From: Clostridia bacterium
GTDB lineage: Bacteria; Bacillota; Clostridia; Oscillospirales; Acutalibacteraceae
NCBI GenBank assembly: GCA_017465825.1
Contig: JAFTVI010000012.1
Span: forward strand, 57,889-121,888
Direction of reading: 5' to 3'
Length of the DNA stretch: 64,000 bases
The notes below the pieces were generated by a model, which had not been told where the DNA came from, made no database searches, and saw only the letters and a list, made by a program, of their open reading frames with translations. Each line of letters begins with the position of its first letter. Position 1 is the first letter of the stretch. A program made the position numbers and the translations under genes. Below, in pieces: positions 7,780-18,300 of the stretch.

Positions 7780-8541
7780 ATGGCAAGATGTCCTCATTGC
7801 GGATACAAACTGCATCTGATCGATATAAAAGCGGAATGTCCTGTCTGTAAAGTGAATATTCCCAACTATAACTGGGAAGAAAGGCTTGATAAGGATGCGG
7901 AGAATGCAGAAGCCGCATTTAAATCCTTCAGAAGAACGGTAGGCGCATTCAAAACATCTCTTTTCGGAAATAAGTTCAGAATTGCAAGATTTGTGCTTAC
8001 CTTTATGCCGCTTGTATTCTTTCTGTTTCCTATGGTTACGGTTACAACGGGGTTGCCCTTTTCCTCAGGCAGTGAGGGTGTATCAATGCTTGATATCGTG
8101 CTTGCAATAGTCAACGGTACGGTGGATATAGGTTCTATGCTCAATTTTATCTTCCTGCCAAAATCGGGAACAGCCTTTGCCGTGCTTTATGCCGCACTCG
8201 TGCTTGTTCTGTTGGGTGTGGTTGCAGGCGTGCTCAATTTTGTTGTTATTCTTGTATCAGGCTTCGGTTACCACGCAAAGGGTAACATCGTGTGCTGTGT
8301 TATGAGCCTTGTTTTCTTTGTTGCGGCGGCTGTCTGTGTTGTTGTTTCATCCTCAATGTTTGCATCAGCAATTCCCGAGGTTATGAGCGTTAAGCTTTCA
8401 TCAGGTCTGTTCGTTGGTATGGCTCTTTTTGCCGTAAATATTGCTATGAACACCGTTGCAAGAAAACAGCTTAAAGCAGAAAAAAGAGCAGTCGGTGAAC
8501 AGATTCGCGCCGAGCTTGAAGAAAGCGGAGTTATCCTTTAA
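7780..8541 (+). CDS. Zinc-ribbon membrane protein of unknown function
   Basis: This 253-residue protein starts MARCPHCGYKL with a second CPVC pair at about residue 25, forming a small zinc ribbon. A soluble stretch follows, then about four membrane helices (about 70-95, 125-150, 155-185, 205-225) and a charged tail. The ATG at 7780 is chosen because AAAGG lies 9 bases upstream; the in-frame ATG at 7774 would leave only 3. The stop overlaps the rluA start (TAATG), so translation is coupled. I recognise no named family. The ribbon faces the cytoplasm if the usual positive-inside rule holds. Confidence 0.8.
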   Translation: MARCPHCGYKLHLIDIKAECPVCKVNIPNYNWEERLDKDAENAEAAFKSFRRTVGAFKTSLFGNKFRIARFVLTFMPLVFFLFPMVTVTTGLPFSSGSEGVSMLDIVLAIVNGTVDIGSMLNFIFLPKSGTAFAVLYAALVLVLLGVVAGVLNFVVILVSGFGYHAKGNIVCCVMSLVFFVAAAVCVVVSSSMFASAIPEVMSVKLSSGLFVGMALFAVNIAMNTVARKQLKAEKRAVGEQIRAELEESGVIL

Positions 8542-9509
8542 TGAAATCCTTTACAATTGCAAAAAATGATGCTGACAAGCGTCTTGATAAATTCATACTC
8601 AAAGCCGCGCCGATGTTGCCCAAAAACCTTATGTATAAGTATATAAGACTTAAGCGCATAAAGGTAAACGGCAAAAAAAGTGACATTTCGGTAAAGCTCA
8701 ATGTGGGCGATGTTGTAGAAATGTACATCAACGATGAATTTTTCGAGCCTGCTCAGGATAAATACGATTTTCTCAAAGCTCCCGCAAGTCTTGACATCGT
8801 TTACGAGGATGAAAATATACTTCTGCTAAACAAAAAAGCAGGTGTTCTGTCACATCCCGACGACGGCGAGTATGTGGACACGCTTATTACAAGAGTTATG
8901 CGGTATCTTTACGAAAAAGGGGATTATGACCCGAAAACGGAAAACTCTTTCACCCCTGCTCTTGCCAACAGAATAGACAGAAACACGGGCGGAATCGTAA
9001 TTGCCGCAAAAAATGCAGAAGCTCTGCGTGTTCTCAATGAAAAAATCAAAAACAGAGAAATCGACAAGCGTTATCTGTGCATAGTGATAGGCTGTCCCAA
9101 GCAGAAAGCCGCAACTCTCACATCTTATATGATAAAGGATGAAAAGAAGAACAAGGTAAGAGTTTATTCCCACCCTGTTGACGGCGGCAAAACTATGATA
9201 ACCGAGTACAGTGTGCTTGAAACAAGAAACGGTCTCAGTCTGGTTGAAGTAAGGCTTCATACGGGCAGAACCCACCAGATCAGAGCCCATTTTGCATCAA
9301 TCGGCTGTCCTCTTTTAGGTGACGGCAAATACGGCACAAACGAGCTTAACAAAAAATTCGGCGGATATAAAAAACAGTGCCTTTATTCTTATAAATTAGG
9401 CTTTGAATTTACTTCCGATTCGGGAATTCTTGACTATCTTAACGGCAAGGAATTTGAAGCAAATGAAGTCTGGTTCAGAGATTCGTTTTATAAAGATGAA
9501 CTGTTTTGA
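8541..9509 (+). CDS. RluA-family RNA pseudouridine synthase
   Basis: This 322-residue enzyme converts uridine to pseudouridine in rRNA or tRNA. The N-terminal S4-like RNA-binding region is at about 12-75 (RLDKFI, then YKYIRLKRIKVNGKK). The synthase domain contains NRIDRNTGGIV near residue 148; the Asp is the catalytic residue and the Gly replaces the more usual Ser after Thr. HTGRTHQIRAH (near 242) is the second family signature. It cannot be assigned to RluC, RluD or RluB-type targets. Translationally coupled to the preceding membrane protein gene. Confidence 0.93.
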   Translation: MKSFTIAKNDADKRLDKFILKAAPMLPKNLMYKYIRLKRIKVNGKKSDISVKLNVGDVVEMYINDEFFEPAQDKYDFLKAPASLDIVYEDENILLLNKKAGVLSHPDDGEYVDTLITRVMRYLYEKGDYDPKTENSFTPALANRIDRNTGGIVIAAKNAEALRVLNEKIKNREIDKRYLCIVIGCPKQKAATLTSYMIKDEKKNKVRVYSHPVDGGKTMITEYSVLETRNGLSLVEVRLHTGRTHQIRAHFASIGCPLLGDGKYGTNELNKKFGGYKKQCLYSYKLGFEFTSDSGILDYLNGKEFEANEVWFRDSFYKDELF

Positions 9510-9523
9510 TTTTTTTATGGGTA

Positions 9524-9552
9524 TTGAATTTTTATTCAGCTTATGATACAAT
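9524..9552 (+). promoter_or_regulatory. Promoter of the secreted LCAT-like hydrolase
   Basis: TTGAAT, 17 bases, TACAAT, followed about 35 bases later by GAGAGGAG and the ATG at 9599. Confidence 0.65.
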
Positions 9553-9598
9553 TACATAAAATATGGTAATAATTACATTATGAGAGGAGCAATTTTTT

Positions 9599-11044
9599 AT
9601 GAAAAGAATTGTTGCGTTACTTATTTCAATTGCCTTAATCTGCACTTCGGCTTTTTCAGTTGTTGCTTTTGCAGAGGACAGCACTCAGGCAGATGCGTCT
9701 TATGATACTCCCATCATTGTTATAAGAGGTATGGCTTTTACGGGGCTCACTATTGATGAAGGCACTCCCGACGAGCGCGAGAGCGTTGTTATGCCTGAAC
9801 AGGATGATATTATTGACCTTGTTTTAAAGCTTGCAACAACATATTTTGTTGAGAAAAAGCTTGATGTTGACGCTGTTTCTGATGTTGTTTACAAAGCATT
9901 AGGCGGTATTGCCTGTGATGAAAACGGCGATTCACTTTACAATACAAGCTACAGCTTATACCCTCTTGCTATGAGCAACTATCCTTGGCTTTATGATGAC
10001 GGCGGTACAGGTGAATGGGGTGTTGCAGCAGCTGCTGTTGACTATTACGGCGCAGATAAGGTCTACTTCTTTACCTACGACTGGCGTCTTGATCCTTCCG
10101 ATACGGCAGACGACCTTCACAATATGATTGAAAGAGCCAAAGCCGAGCATAACAGCGATAAGGTTGATATTGTATGCTGCAGTATGGGCGGCGTTATAAC
10201 AGACTGTTATATCTATGAATACGGCACGGACAGCCTTGATACCGTTGTTTTCAATTCGTCAACCTTCTGCGGTACACATCTTACAACAGATCTTTTCCAG
10301 GGAAAGATTCTTATAACAGGCGATATGCTCAGAATTCTCCTGAATAATATGATTGGCAACGAGCTTCTTCCTTTTATTCTTTATAAAACAGGCGTGCTTG
10401 ATATCGTTGCTGATTTTGCAATGACAATTGTTGAAGATAATAAAGACGAAATCTATGATAAGATGCTTCGTGATATTTTTGCAACAATGCCGATTATGTG
10501 GGCGATTACTCAGCCTGATGAATATGAGACTTGTATGGAGTATATGTTCCCCACAGAAGAGCTTAAAGCAAAGTATGCAGGTCTTATTGCAAGAGCTGAC
10601 CACTTGCAGGAAATAATGGGCGGTATGGATGAACTGCTTCTTTCACTTCCCGAAAAGGGTGTCAAGGTTGCAGTTTTAGGCTCATACAATACACAGATGC
10701 CTCCTGTTTATGAATCTGCATTATATCACGGTGACGGAGTTCTTGAATCCGATATGATACTCGGCAGAGCAACAGTTTCGGTTTTAGGCAAAACTCTCGG
10801 TGATGATTATAAAGGTGAAAGAGTTTCCCCGGATAACTGCATCGACCTTTCCAATGTTCTCTTCCCCGAATATACCTGGGCTTTCAAGGACGGCTCTCAC
10901 ATAATCGGTGATTACGGTACAGATTGTGCTGATTTCATTATGGCTGTACTCGGTTGTCAGGAACAGCCTACTGTTGATACATTCGAGCAGTATCCGCAGT
11001 TTATGATTTGTGATGAAGATATGAATATTGAGTATTTTGAATAA
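9599..11044 (+). CDS. Secreted alpha/beta hydrolase, LCAT-like lipase
   Basis: This 481-residue protein has a signal peptide (MKRIVALLISIALICTS, cleavage near AFAED, about residue 26). VDIVCCSMGGVITD at about residues 188-201 holds the nucleophile elbow Ser in a C-S-M-G-G context. It is preceded by FTYDWRLDPSDTADDL, which is typical of the lecithin:cholesterol acyltransferase/PGAP1-like lipase group. GDGVLESD (near 380) and GSHIIGDYGTD (near 438) are plausible sites for the acid and His of the triad. Substrate is probably an ester lipid or acylated polymer outside the cell. It has its own promoter and terminator (monocistronic). Confidence 0.75.
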   Translation: MKRIVALLISIALICTSAFSVVAFAEDSTQADASYDTPIIVIRGMAFTGLTIDEGTPDERESVVMPEQDDIIDLVLKLATTYFVEKKLDVDAVSDVVYKALGGIACDENGDSLYNTSYSLYPLAMSNYPWLYDDGGTGEWGVAAAAVDYYGADKVYFFTYDWRLDPSDTADDLHNMIERAKAEHNSDKVDIVCCSMGGVITDCYIYEYGTDSLDTVVFNSSTFCGTHLTTDLFQGKILITGDMLRILLNNMIGNELLPFILYKTGVLDIVADFAMTIVEDNKDEIYDKMLRDIFATMPIMWAITQPDEYETCMEYMFPTEELKAKYAGLIARADHLQEIMGGMDELLLSLPEKGVKVAVLGSYNTQMPPVYESALYHGDGVLESDMILGRATVSVLGKTLGDDYKGERVSPDNCIDLSNVLFPEYTWAFKDGSHIIGDYGTDCADFIMAVLGCQEQPTVDTFEQYPQFMICDEDMNIEYFE

Positions 11045-11063
11045 AATTAAAAGCATAAAAATT

Positions 11064-11090
11064 CTCCGTTGACTTTCAACGGAGGTTTTT
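11064..11090. terminator. Terminator after the LCAT-like gene
   Basis: CTCCGTTGA / TCAACGGAG with a 3-base loop, then GTTTTTATTTT. It lies between convergent genes and could serve both strands. Confidence 0.8.
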
Positions 11091-11102
11091 ATTTTGTATG
11101 TT

Positions 11103-11675
11103 TCAGATGTTTGCTGTAAGTACAGCCTTTAATGCATCTGTTATTTCTTCTTTCGGCACAGTCATTCCTTCTTCTATCCAGGTTTTCACGGAGTAAACAA
11201 TGCCGTTTGCATAGAATTCTGCAATCATCTGCTTGTTAGCAAGATATTTTCTTTCCTGCGACTCTTTTATTGTAAGTGTTTCGTACAGTTGGTCAAACAC
11301 GACCTTTTTTATTTCGTTGAATAACACGCTGTTATAATTTGCCGAAACAATTTTCTTTGCAAGCTTTTCGTTTGCTTTTATAAAGGACAGAATATTATCG
11401 GCAATTTTTAAAGGATATTCACTTTGATTAATATTGTTGTTCAGGTCCTGAGTAACTGTTTTTATTATGTTTTTCAGCGCATAGCGCAACAGGTCAAACT
11501 TGTCCTCAAAATGGTTGTAAAACGTTGCTCTGGGCACGTCTGCCGATTGGCAGATATCTATTGTTGAAATCTTTTCAAAAGGTTTTTCTTCCATTAATTT
11601 AAAAAGTGAAGCCGATAAAGCACGGTAAGCTTTTTGTGTTGACGCGGCAATCTTATCGGAAACTCTTCTTTTCAT
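11103..11675 (-). CDS. TetR/AcrR-family regulator
   Basis: This 190-residue protein has an N-terminal TetR helix-turn-helix: ISTIDICQSADVPRATFYNH, then FEDKFDLL (about residues 28-58). The all-helical ligand/dimer domain is divergent. I start it at ATG 11675 (MKRRVSDKIAAS), with AAAGGA 9 bases upstream; the longer frame back to 11750 lacks a ribosome site. Proteins with this TetR pattern (C-terminal TetR_C) often repress nearby membrane or lipid genes. It is divergent from the SH3/PBP1A/ruvX string, 160 bp away, so that cluster is a candidate target besides itself. Confidence 0.88.
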   Translation of the reverse strand: MKRRVSDKIAASTQKAYRALSASLFKLMEEKPFEKISTIDICQSADVPRATFYNHFEDKFDLLRYALKNIIKTVTQDLNNNINQSEYPLKIADNILSFIKANEKLAKKIVSANYNSVLFNEIKKVVFDQLYETLTIKESQERKYLANKQMIAEFYANGIVYSVKTWIEEGMTVPKEEITDALKAVLTANI

Positions 11676-11779
11676 CTGTTTTCTGTCCTTTCGGTGATAT
11701 TGTGTGTTTTTATATATATTAGAAGGGTTATATGAAGTTTTTGTAAACAAAAATTAGTGTTACAAAGTTGTTATAAGTG

Positions 11780-11808
11780 TTGAAATTTATATTTGCCTTT
11801 GTTATAAT
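11780..11808 (+). promoter_or_regulatory. Promoter of the SH3-PBP1A-ruvX string
   Basis: TTGAAA, 17 bases, TATAAT, about 28 bases before the ATG at 11836, with AGGGAGG as ribosome site. It faces away from the tetR-like gene. Confidence 0.75.
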
Positions 11809-11835
11809 TATAAATATAATAGGGAGGTATATTTT

Positions 11836-12351
11836 ATGGCTGTAAAATTTAATTATAAAAAGTTTTTCCGTGACGTAATAAACTTTATTTCTGATTTTGT
11901 TGCAGAAATGATTGAACGCATCCGCAAGGCAGATAAGCGTACTCTTATTATCGGTGCAAGCGGCGTACTTATCGCAATAATCCTTGTTATAGTGCTTATA
12001 GCAAGTCTTGCAGGCGGTAAAGAGGAAGATACAACAGACAAAGATTCTTCTCCTGCCGGTTCATATATTCAGGAAGAGCCTTCATCGGATGACGAAGCTT
12101 CTGTCGGCACATTACAGGTCGGCGGCGCAGGATTTTATGTGGTATCCACTGACAGCACATCGTCACTGAATATGCGTCCCACAGCAGGAACAGAATACAG
12201 CGTTATGGCAACCATTCCCAACGGTACAAAGGTACAGGTTCTGTTTGTTGATACTGCCGCAACTTCAAGCGCAGCAAAAGGCTGGGGCTACATAGAGTAC
12301 AACGGTAAACGCGGTTGGGTATCTATGGATTATCTTACGGCAGCAGAATAA
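11836..12351 (+). CDS. Membrane-anchored bacterial SH3 domain protein
   Basis: This 171-residue protein has a charged cytoplasmic N-terminus of about 35 residues and one membrane helix at about 37-58 (TLIIGASGVLIAIILVIVL). An acidic Ser/Asp-rich linker and a bacterial SH3-like domain from about 97 follow (SSLNMRPTAGTEYSVMATIP, ending GKRGWVSMDYL). SH3b domains bind cell-wall peptides, so with the SH3 part outside it probably senses or organises peptidoglycan. It lies 20 bp before a class A PBP gene, which supports that role. No catalytic domain is present. Confidence 0.88.
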   Translation: MAVKFNYKKFFRDVINFISDFVAEMIERIRKADKRTLIIGASGVLIAIILVIVLIASLAGGKEEDTTDKDSSPAGSYIQEEPSSDDEASVGTLQVGGAGFYVVSTDSTSSLNMRPTAGTEYSVMATIPNGTKVQVLFVDTAATSSAAKGWGYIEYNGKRGWVSMDYLTAAE

Positions 12352-12371
12352 TCACAGGGGGGGGATTTATA

Positions 12372-14684
12372 ATGGATAAAAAGCGAGAAAACGGTTCTGA
12401 AAATCAGAACGGTGAAGACCGTGTAATTCCCACACAAGACGCTGACATCGGGGAAGAAAACAAAAAAGAGAAGAAAAAGCGTGAAAAAAAGGAATATCCG
12501 AGATTAAGAAAAGCAGGTATTATTTTCTGCTCAATTTTCCTTGCAGGTATGCTTACCGTATCCACAATAGGACTTTACGTTGTCAAGTATATGTCCGATT
12601 ATATAAACGGTGAGGTTGCTATTGACCTTGACGAGTATAAGGCAAATCAGAGCCAGACTACAATCCTTTACACACTCGACAATGACGGAAACGAAGTGGA
12701 AATAGCAAGACTTCACGGTGAAGAAAACCGTATATGGGTCGACCTTGATGAAATTCCCAAGGATTTGCAGAATGCCTTTATTGCACTTGAGGATACGCGT
12801 TTCCGTTCGCATCAGGGTGTTGACTGGCGAAGAACGATCGCGGTTCTTATCGTTCCCAAGTACGACGGACAGGGCGGCTCAACAATAACACAGCAGCTTA
12901 TCAAGAACCTGACTGGCGAAAGAGATGTTACCTATGTAAGAAAATACAGAGAGATTCTCAACGCTCTTAATCTTGAAAAGCACTATTCAAAAGAAACCAT
13001 CCTTGAGGCGTATCTCAATACACTTTATCTTGATGCAGGCTGCTACGGCGTTCAAACTGCCGCAGAGTATTACTTCGGTAAGGATGTAGGCGAGCTTAAT
13101 CTTGCCGAGAGTGCCTGTATTGCGGCTATTACACAGGAGCCGAGAGCAAACAACCCCATTCTTAATTACGAAAAAAACAGGGACAGAATGGAACATACTC
13201 TTTTTTGTATGCTCCGTGACGGCTATATAACTCAGGAAGAGTATGACGAAGCTCTTGAATATGACCTTGTTTTCACTACCGATGACGATTATGTCGCATC
13301 AGACAAAAAAGAATCAAGCGATGAAATGATAACCGTTACAGAGGACGGAAATGACGATGATGAAGTACAGGGCTATTATGTTGACTACGTTATAGAATCC
13401 GTTATTGAGGATCTTATGGACGCTTACGGCTATACCTATAACGAAGCCTGGAAAATGGTTTACTACGGCGGACTTAAAATTCACGTTGCCGTTGATATGG
13501 AAATTCAGGAAACACTTGAGGATATTTATTACAACCGTAAGGGATTCCCCTCAAGCACGAACTCTCACGGCGAACAGGTTCAGTCCTGTATGGTTATTAT
13601 GGACTATGAGGGCAGAGTTCTCGGTATCGTAGGTCAGGCAGGCGAAAAGGAAGGTGCACGATGCCTTAATATCGCTACAGATTCAAAGCGTCAGCCCGGT
13701 TCTGCAATAAAACCGCTTAGTGTGTATTCATACGCTATTGACAGCAATCTTTATTCATGGTCTTATCCTCTTGTACTCAACTACGGTATTACAGTGAACG
13801 GTGACAGATGGCCCACCAACTACGGTGGCGATCCGGGATCTCCCGAGAGCTACGAAACGATTCAGCAGGCACTTGCGCCCTCACACAATACCGTTCCTGC
13901 TCAGATTCTTAAAAGCGTAGGTGTTTCAAAGAGCTACAACTGGTTGCAGGAAACCTTTAAAATAACCTCACTCGAGGAGTCCGACAGCGACTACGCACCT
14001 CTTGCGGTAGGCGCTATGTCACACGGCGTATATGCAATTGAAATGTGCGCTGCATATGCAACCTTCGGTAACAGCGGTGTGTATTACGAGCCATACTGCT
14101 ACTACACCGTTACAAACAGCTCAGGCTCAAACGTATACCTTACTCACAACGATTCAGGCGAGCAGGTTATGGAGCCCGGCACGGCTGACGTTATGAACAA
14201 GCTTTTGCAGACTGTTGCAACCGCATCAAACGGTACGGGTAGAGCATACAGAGTAACAGGCTTTGATATGTTTGCAAAAACAGGTACCACATCCGATGAA
14301 AAAGACCGTTGGTTTATCGGCGGCACGCCTTATTACGTCTGCTCTGTATGGATGGGATATTCCGAATATGCTGAGGAGCTTGACTTCTCTAAAAACTACT
14401 GCGGTCAGCTTTATCAGACGGTTATGAACAAGATTCATTCAAATCTTCCCACAAAATCCTTTGAGTACAGCGATGAAATCGTAAAGAGATCATATTGCAC
14501 CGAAACAGGTCACATCGCAAGCGCAAAATGTGCGTCAACCGCAACAGGCTGGTATAAAAAGACCAATATTCCCTCAACCTGCACAGCCTGTGCAAAGACA
14601 CCGGAAGCAGATCCGAATGCAGTACCCGTAGACGGTACGACTGCTGCTGCAACAACAACTGTTGCACCTGCCGCAGGAGGATAA
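12372..14684 (+). CDS. Class A penicillin-binding protein (PBP1A type)
   Basis: This 770-residue bifunctional enzyme polymerises and crosslinks peptidoglycan at the outer face of the membrane. It has a charged cytoplasmic tail (1-45), one membrane helix (about 50-75), and a GT51 glycosyltransferase with EDTRFRSHQGVDWRRT (catalytic Glu near 138) and GGSTITQQLIKN. The transpeptidase carries QPGSAIKPLS (active Ser near 443), SHN and FAKTGTT (near 635). A Thr/Ala-rich tail (GTTAAATTTVAPAAGG) ends the protein after a cysteine-containing segment. ATG 12372 is preceded by AGGGGGGGG; the longer frame from 12315 overlaps the SH3 gene and is rejected. ruvX starts 2 bases after its stop. Confidence 0.95.
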   Translation: MDKKRENGSENQNGEDRVIPTQDADIGEENKKEKKKREKKEYPRLRKAGIIFCSIFLAGMLTVSTIGLYVVKYMSDYINGEVAIDLDEYKANQSQTTILYTLDNDGNEVEIARLHGEENRIWVDLDEIPKDLQNAFIALEDTRFRSHQGVDWRRTIAVLIVPKYDGQGGSTITQQLIKNLTGERDVTYVRKYREILNALNLEKHYSKETILEAYLNTLYLDAGCYGVQTAAEYYFGKDVGELNLAESACIAAITQEPRANNPILNYEKNRDRMEHTLFCMLRDGYITQEEYDEALEYDLVFTTDDDYVASDKKESSDEMITVTEDGNDDDEVQGYYVDYVIESVIEDLMDAYGYTYNEAWKMVYYGGLKIHVAVDMEIQETLEDIYYNRKGFPSSTNSHGEQVQSCMVIMDYEGRVLGIVGQAGEKEGARCLNIATDSKRQPGSAIKPLSVYSYAIDSNLYSWSYPLVLNYGITVNGDRWPTNYGGDPGSPESYETIQQALAPSHNTVPAQILKSVGVSKSYNWLQETFKITSLEESDSDYAPLAVGAMSHGVYAIEMCAAYATFGNSGVYYEPYCYYTVTNSSGSNVYLTHNDSGEQVMEPGTADVMNKLLQTVATASNGTGRAYRVTGFDMFAKTGTTSDEKDRWFIGGTPYYVCSVWMGYSEYAEELDFSKNYCGQLYQTVMNKIHSNLPTKSFEYSDEIVKRSYCTETGHIASAKCASTATGWYKKTNIPSTCTACAKTPEADPNAVPVDGTTAAATTTVAPAAGG

Positions 14685-14686
14685 TT

Positions 14687-15106
14687 ATGGTTATTATGGC
14701 TGTTGATTACGGCGACGTGCGAACAGGGCTTGCCGTATGTGACAAAAATGAGATACTCGCTTCACCCGTTGACGTAATAAAAGAAAGCGACAGAGATGCT
14801 CTTGTGAAAAAGATAATCTCTGCCGCAAGGATAAGAAAAGCCGAAGCCTTTGTTGTGGGACTGCCCAAAAATATGGACGGCTCACAGGGTTTTCGTGCCG
14901 ATGCCTGTAAGGAATTTGCCGCTGAGCTTGAAAGTCAGTCAGGAATGAGCGTAGAGCTGTATGATGAAAGACTTACAACCGTTTCTGCTCACCTTGCACT
15001 CAATATGACGGACACAAGAGGAAAAAAGCGTAAAGCGGTGGTAGACGCCGTGTCTGCCGTTATGATTCTTGAGGATTATATGGCTTACAGGAAGAATAAA
15101 CAATAA
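14687..15106 (+). CDS. ruvX: RuvX/YqgF Holliday-junction resolvase-like nuclease
   Basis: This 139-residue protein has the RNase H-like fold of the YqgF family: MAVDYGDVRTGLAV at the start (catalytic Asp), VVGLPKNMDGSQGFRA mid-way, ELYDERLTT, and KAVVDAVSAVMILEDYM at the end (second Asp). The family is linked to pre-16S rRNA processing and to junction resolution. An internal ATG at 14696 (MAVDYG) is an equally possible start. The last two codons (CAA TAA) lie inside the left arm of the hairpin at 15098-15130. Confidence 0.92.
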   Translation: MVIMAVDYGDVRTGLAVCDKNEILASPVDVIKESDRDALVKKIISAARIRKAEAFVVGLPKNMDGSQGFRADACKEFAAELESQSGMSVELYDERLTTVSAHLALNMTDTRGKKRKAVVDAVSAVMILEDYMAYRKNKQ

Positions 15107-15300
15107 TTTACTTTCTGTAAATTATTGTTTGCGATATAAATCCGTAAACGGATTTTCGATATACCTGACGGTACGATATATACATTCGTATGTGATATGT
15201 GCATGTCGGCACGCGGATTTATATCATATCGCATTTGAGCGTTAGTGAAAATATATCGCATTGCAAATATATCGCGTTTGCGTCAGCAACATATCGCTAA
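15098..15300. repeat. Hairpin element F with iterated ATATCG units
   Basis: It begins with a 14-bp perfect hairpin (15098-15111 / 15117-15130; arm AAACAATAATTTAC) that contains the ruvX stop codon. Next come the hairpin AAATCCG / CGGATTT, then repeated cgatat, gatatat, atatcgc and catatcgc units in both orientations, including GCGATATAAATCCG near the left and its near-complement near 15215. No coding potential seen. It fills the gap between two convergent genes. Confidence 0.65.
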
Positions 15301-15308
15301 ACTATCGG

Positions 15309-18300
15309 TTAAAGCATAAATTCTTTGCGATTTCCATTCAACTCAATTATCACCCTGCTTTCCCGCAATTCATCGGGAAGGCGGGGATTTGTTTTTATAA
15401 TATTTCCCCGTTTTGTAATGCCGAGCATATACTCGCTTACGATTCTGTAAAACCAGCCTGCTGAGCCTGTGTATATGCTCCAGCCGCCTCTGCCTTCCAT
15501 TCCCTTGGCGGAGTATACGTCACCTGCAAGGTAGTACGGCTCAGTTTTGTATTGAGCGGTGTCTTTGTTTGCAGGGTTCAGAATTTGCAGTAATTCATAA
15601 CCTCTTTCGGCATCATTCAGCATAAAATATGCCTGTGCAAGCCAGAGTGCACCGTGAGTGTACTGACCGCCGTTTTCTCTTACGCCCTCGGGGTAACGGT
15701 TAACATAGCCCGTTGTTTTGCTTTTTTTACTGAACGCAGGAGTGAACAGCTTTATAATATTGCTGTCCTTGTCCACAAGTTGATCGTAAGCCGTATTTAC
15801 TGCAGTTGAGCATCTGTCCTTGTCGGGCATTCCCGCAATTACGCTCCAGGACTGCGGCAACAGGTCAATGGCACATTCGCTGTTGCCTTTTGCTCCCATA
15901 GGAGTGCCGTCGTCATAGAAACACCGCAGATATCTGTCGTTATCCCAGGCGTGAGCATCAATTGCTTCAAGCAGTTTTTTTGACAGCTTTCTCATTGTAT
16001 CTGCCGTGTTATTATCTCCCTTGATGTTGCAAAGGGATGCAAAATTTTTAAGCGTGTAGGATAAAAACATAGTCAGCCACACGCTTTCACCCTTGCCGCC
16101 GATTCCCACTTCGTTGAACGAATCGTTCCAGTCACCGCCTTTTATGAGAGCAAGCGAGTGTTCGCCGAATTTGCAGGCGTGAGTTATCGCATTTATGCAA
16201 TGATTGTAAACGGATGCAATATGCTTTGATTTTGTGAATTCACCGAAACGCTCTGTTTCGCCTTTTTCAAGAACAGGAGTGCTCAGGTAGGGAACGGGCA
16301 AGTTGAGAATTGATGCATCACCGCTGACTCTGCAATATTCACTTACCGCAAGGGGCAGCCACAGCAGATCGTCGGAGTACAGGGTTCTTACACCTCTTAA
16401 AAAACGCCTTGAACCGAAATACAGCTGATGAAACCAGTGAAGCACATCGCCTTCAACAAACTGAGCAGCGCAACACCTGAGAATCTGCGTTTTCAGAATC
16501 TCGGGATGTGTAACAGCTACCGCCATAGCATCCTGTAGCTGGTCACGGAAACCGAACGCACCGCTGCATTGATAAAATCCCGTTCTTGCAAAAATTCTGC
16601 CGCCGATTATCTGATTGGGTAAAAAATCATTGAAAAAATCGTTCAGTTTTTTGTCGGGAGTTTCTATGATGATTTTGTTTTCATTTACCTTTTTAGGGCG
16701 CAGATAAGGCATTTTGACAGCGGAAAATATACCTTTGCCGTAGGATAGGCAAAAACGCACGTTTGCCGAGGATTTCGGCTGAATATGAAGCCTTCTTTTT
16801 GCAATAACGCAGTCGTTTCTGTCTGTTTCGCTTGCACCGTTGCTTAAAAATGATGCCTTGTCAAAGCTGAAAGTACATTCTCTGTCACAGGATAAAACTG
16901 TGTAGCCGTCAAAAACATCGTTGTACATATTCTTTAAAATGATTCTGTCTGCACCGATTTCCTTTTTTATAAACAGCTGTTTCTGTGGGAAATCTCCCAA
17001 TGCAGGTTCCCAATAGTAACACAGTGAAACATCCCTTTCGCGGTCAGTATCGTTGATTATACACACATCAACCGCTTTGTTTAAGTTTTCACCCTCAACG
17101 GTAATACAGGTTCTGATGTTCAAGCCGTCTGCAACAGCGTAATATTCACCTTTTCCGTTTTTGAAAAATGCACACGAACCTTTTATTAAATCATACCTGC
17201 CGCTGTCTGTTCTGAAAAATAAAATTTCTCCGTTTATTACTCGGCGGGTGTCGTTATGCCAGGGGGACAGCTTGTTTTCACGGGAGTTGAGCGCCCAGCT
17301 GTAACCTAAGGATGTGTTGGAAATCAGCGTGCCGAAATTTCTGTTGCTTAAAATATGACACCAGGGGAGATGCGTGCTTTCACCGATAATATAGCCGTTT
17401 TTTACAAACATATTTCTGTCTGTACTGTGCTCCGACGGTTGTAAGGGTGAAAATACATACTTTTTATCTGCATTATCGGTTTCGTTTTCCGGATAAACAA
17501 CGGTTGCGGCTGTGGTGAGAGCAGACAGACCGTTTCTTGTAAGTGAATTAATGCTTAAAATGAAAATTCCTGCACGTTTGTTTATTACTGAGCTGTCTGT
17601 AACTGCCTGCATAACGGCTTCTTTCAGCTTATTGGTGTAGCCGTCGGGCGCATCGGTTATAAATACAAGCTCAGTTAAAAGTGATGTGTTTTTAAGCTTG
17701 CCGTGAAGCGAAACAAAGGGTAAAACAGGTGTTGGATCATCCTTTTTACAGCGTACAAGAACAATTGGAAAATCGCCCGAAATGCCTGTTGACCATAAAT
17801 CCTTGCGTGAGCCTTCATTGATTTTTGACGCCTTTACAGCTTCTGCGGGGAGTGACCTGCCGAACAGAAAACGTTCGCAGATTTTCTTTGCATAAATGCC
17901 TTCAATGGAACTTTCCGCAAATACAGAGGGCGCACATTTTGCCGTACTCGGCACAGCGGCGGTTCTTGACTTTATCAGCACTCCCAACGCCTCTTCTTTG
18001 CTCTGCCCTGCACACATAATAAGTGTCCGGGTGTGGGATGAAAATGCCGATAAATTAAAATGTAACTGTAAAGCTATACACTTGTCAACCGATACGGAAT
18101 CGCTGTTGAAATCATTTCCGAATACATCGAAAATGCCTGTGTCGCTTGATAATACCTGCTCTCTGTCCGTTGAAAATTCAAATTCCGCTTTGCTGTGAAA
18201 TCCCAATGCAATGTAAAGCTGATTATCTTTACAGTCTGTTTTTCTTGTAAATATCAAAGCCTTTTCATCTTTTATAAATTCAGTTTCAATAAACATATTT

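Noticed and set aside
15107-15300. CRISPR array in the repeat-rich gap after ruvX
   Set aside because: Repeats are short words in both orientations without regular spacers, and no cas genes are nearby.
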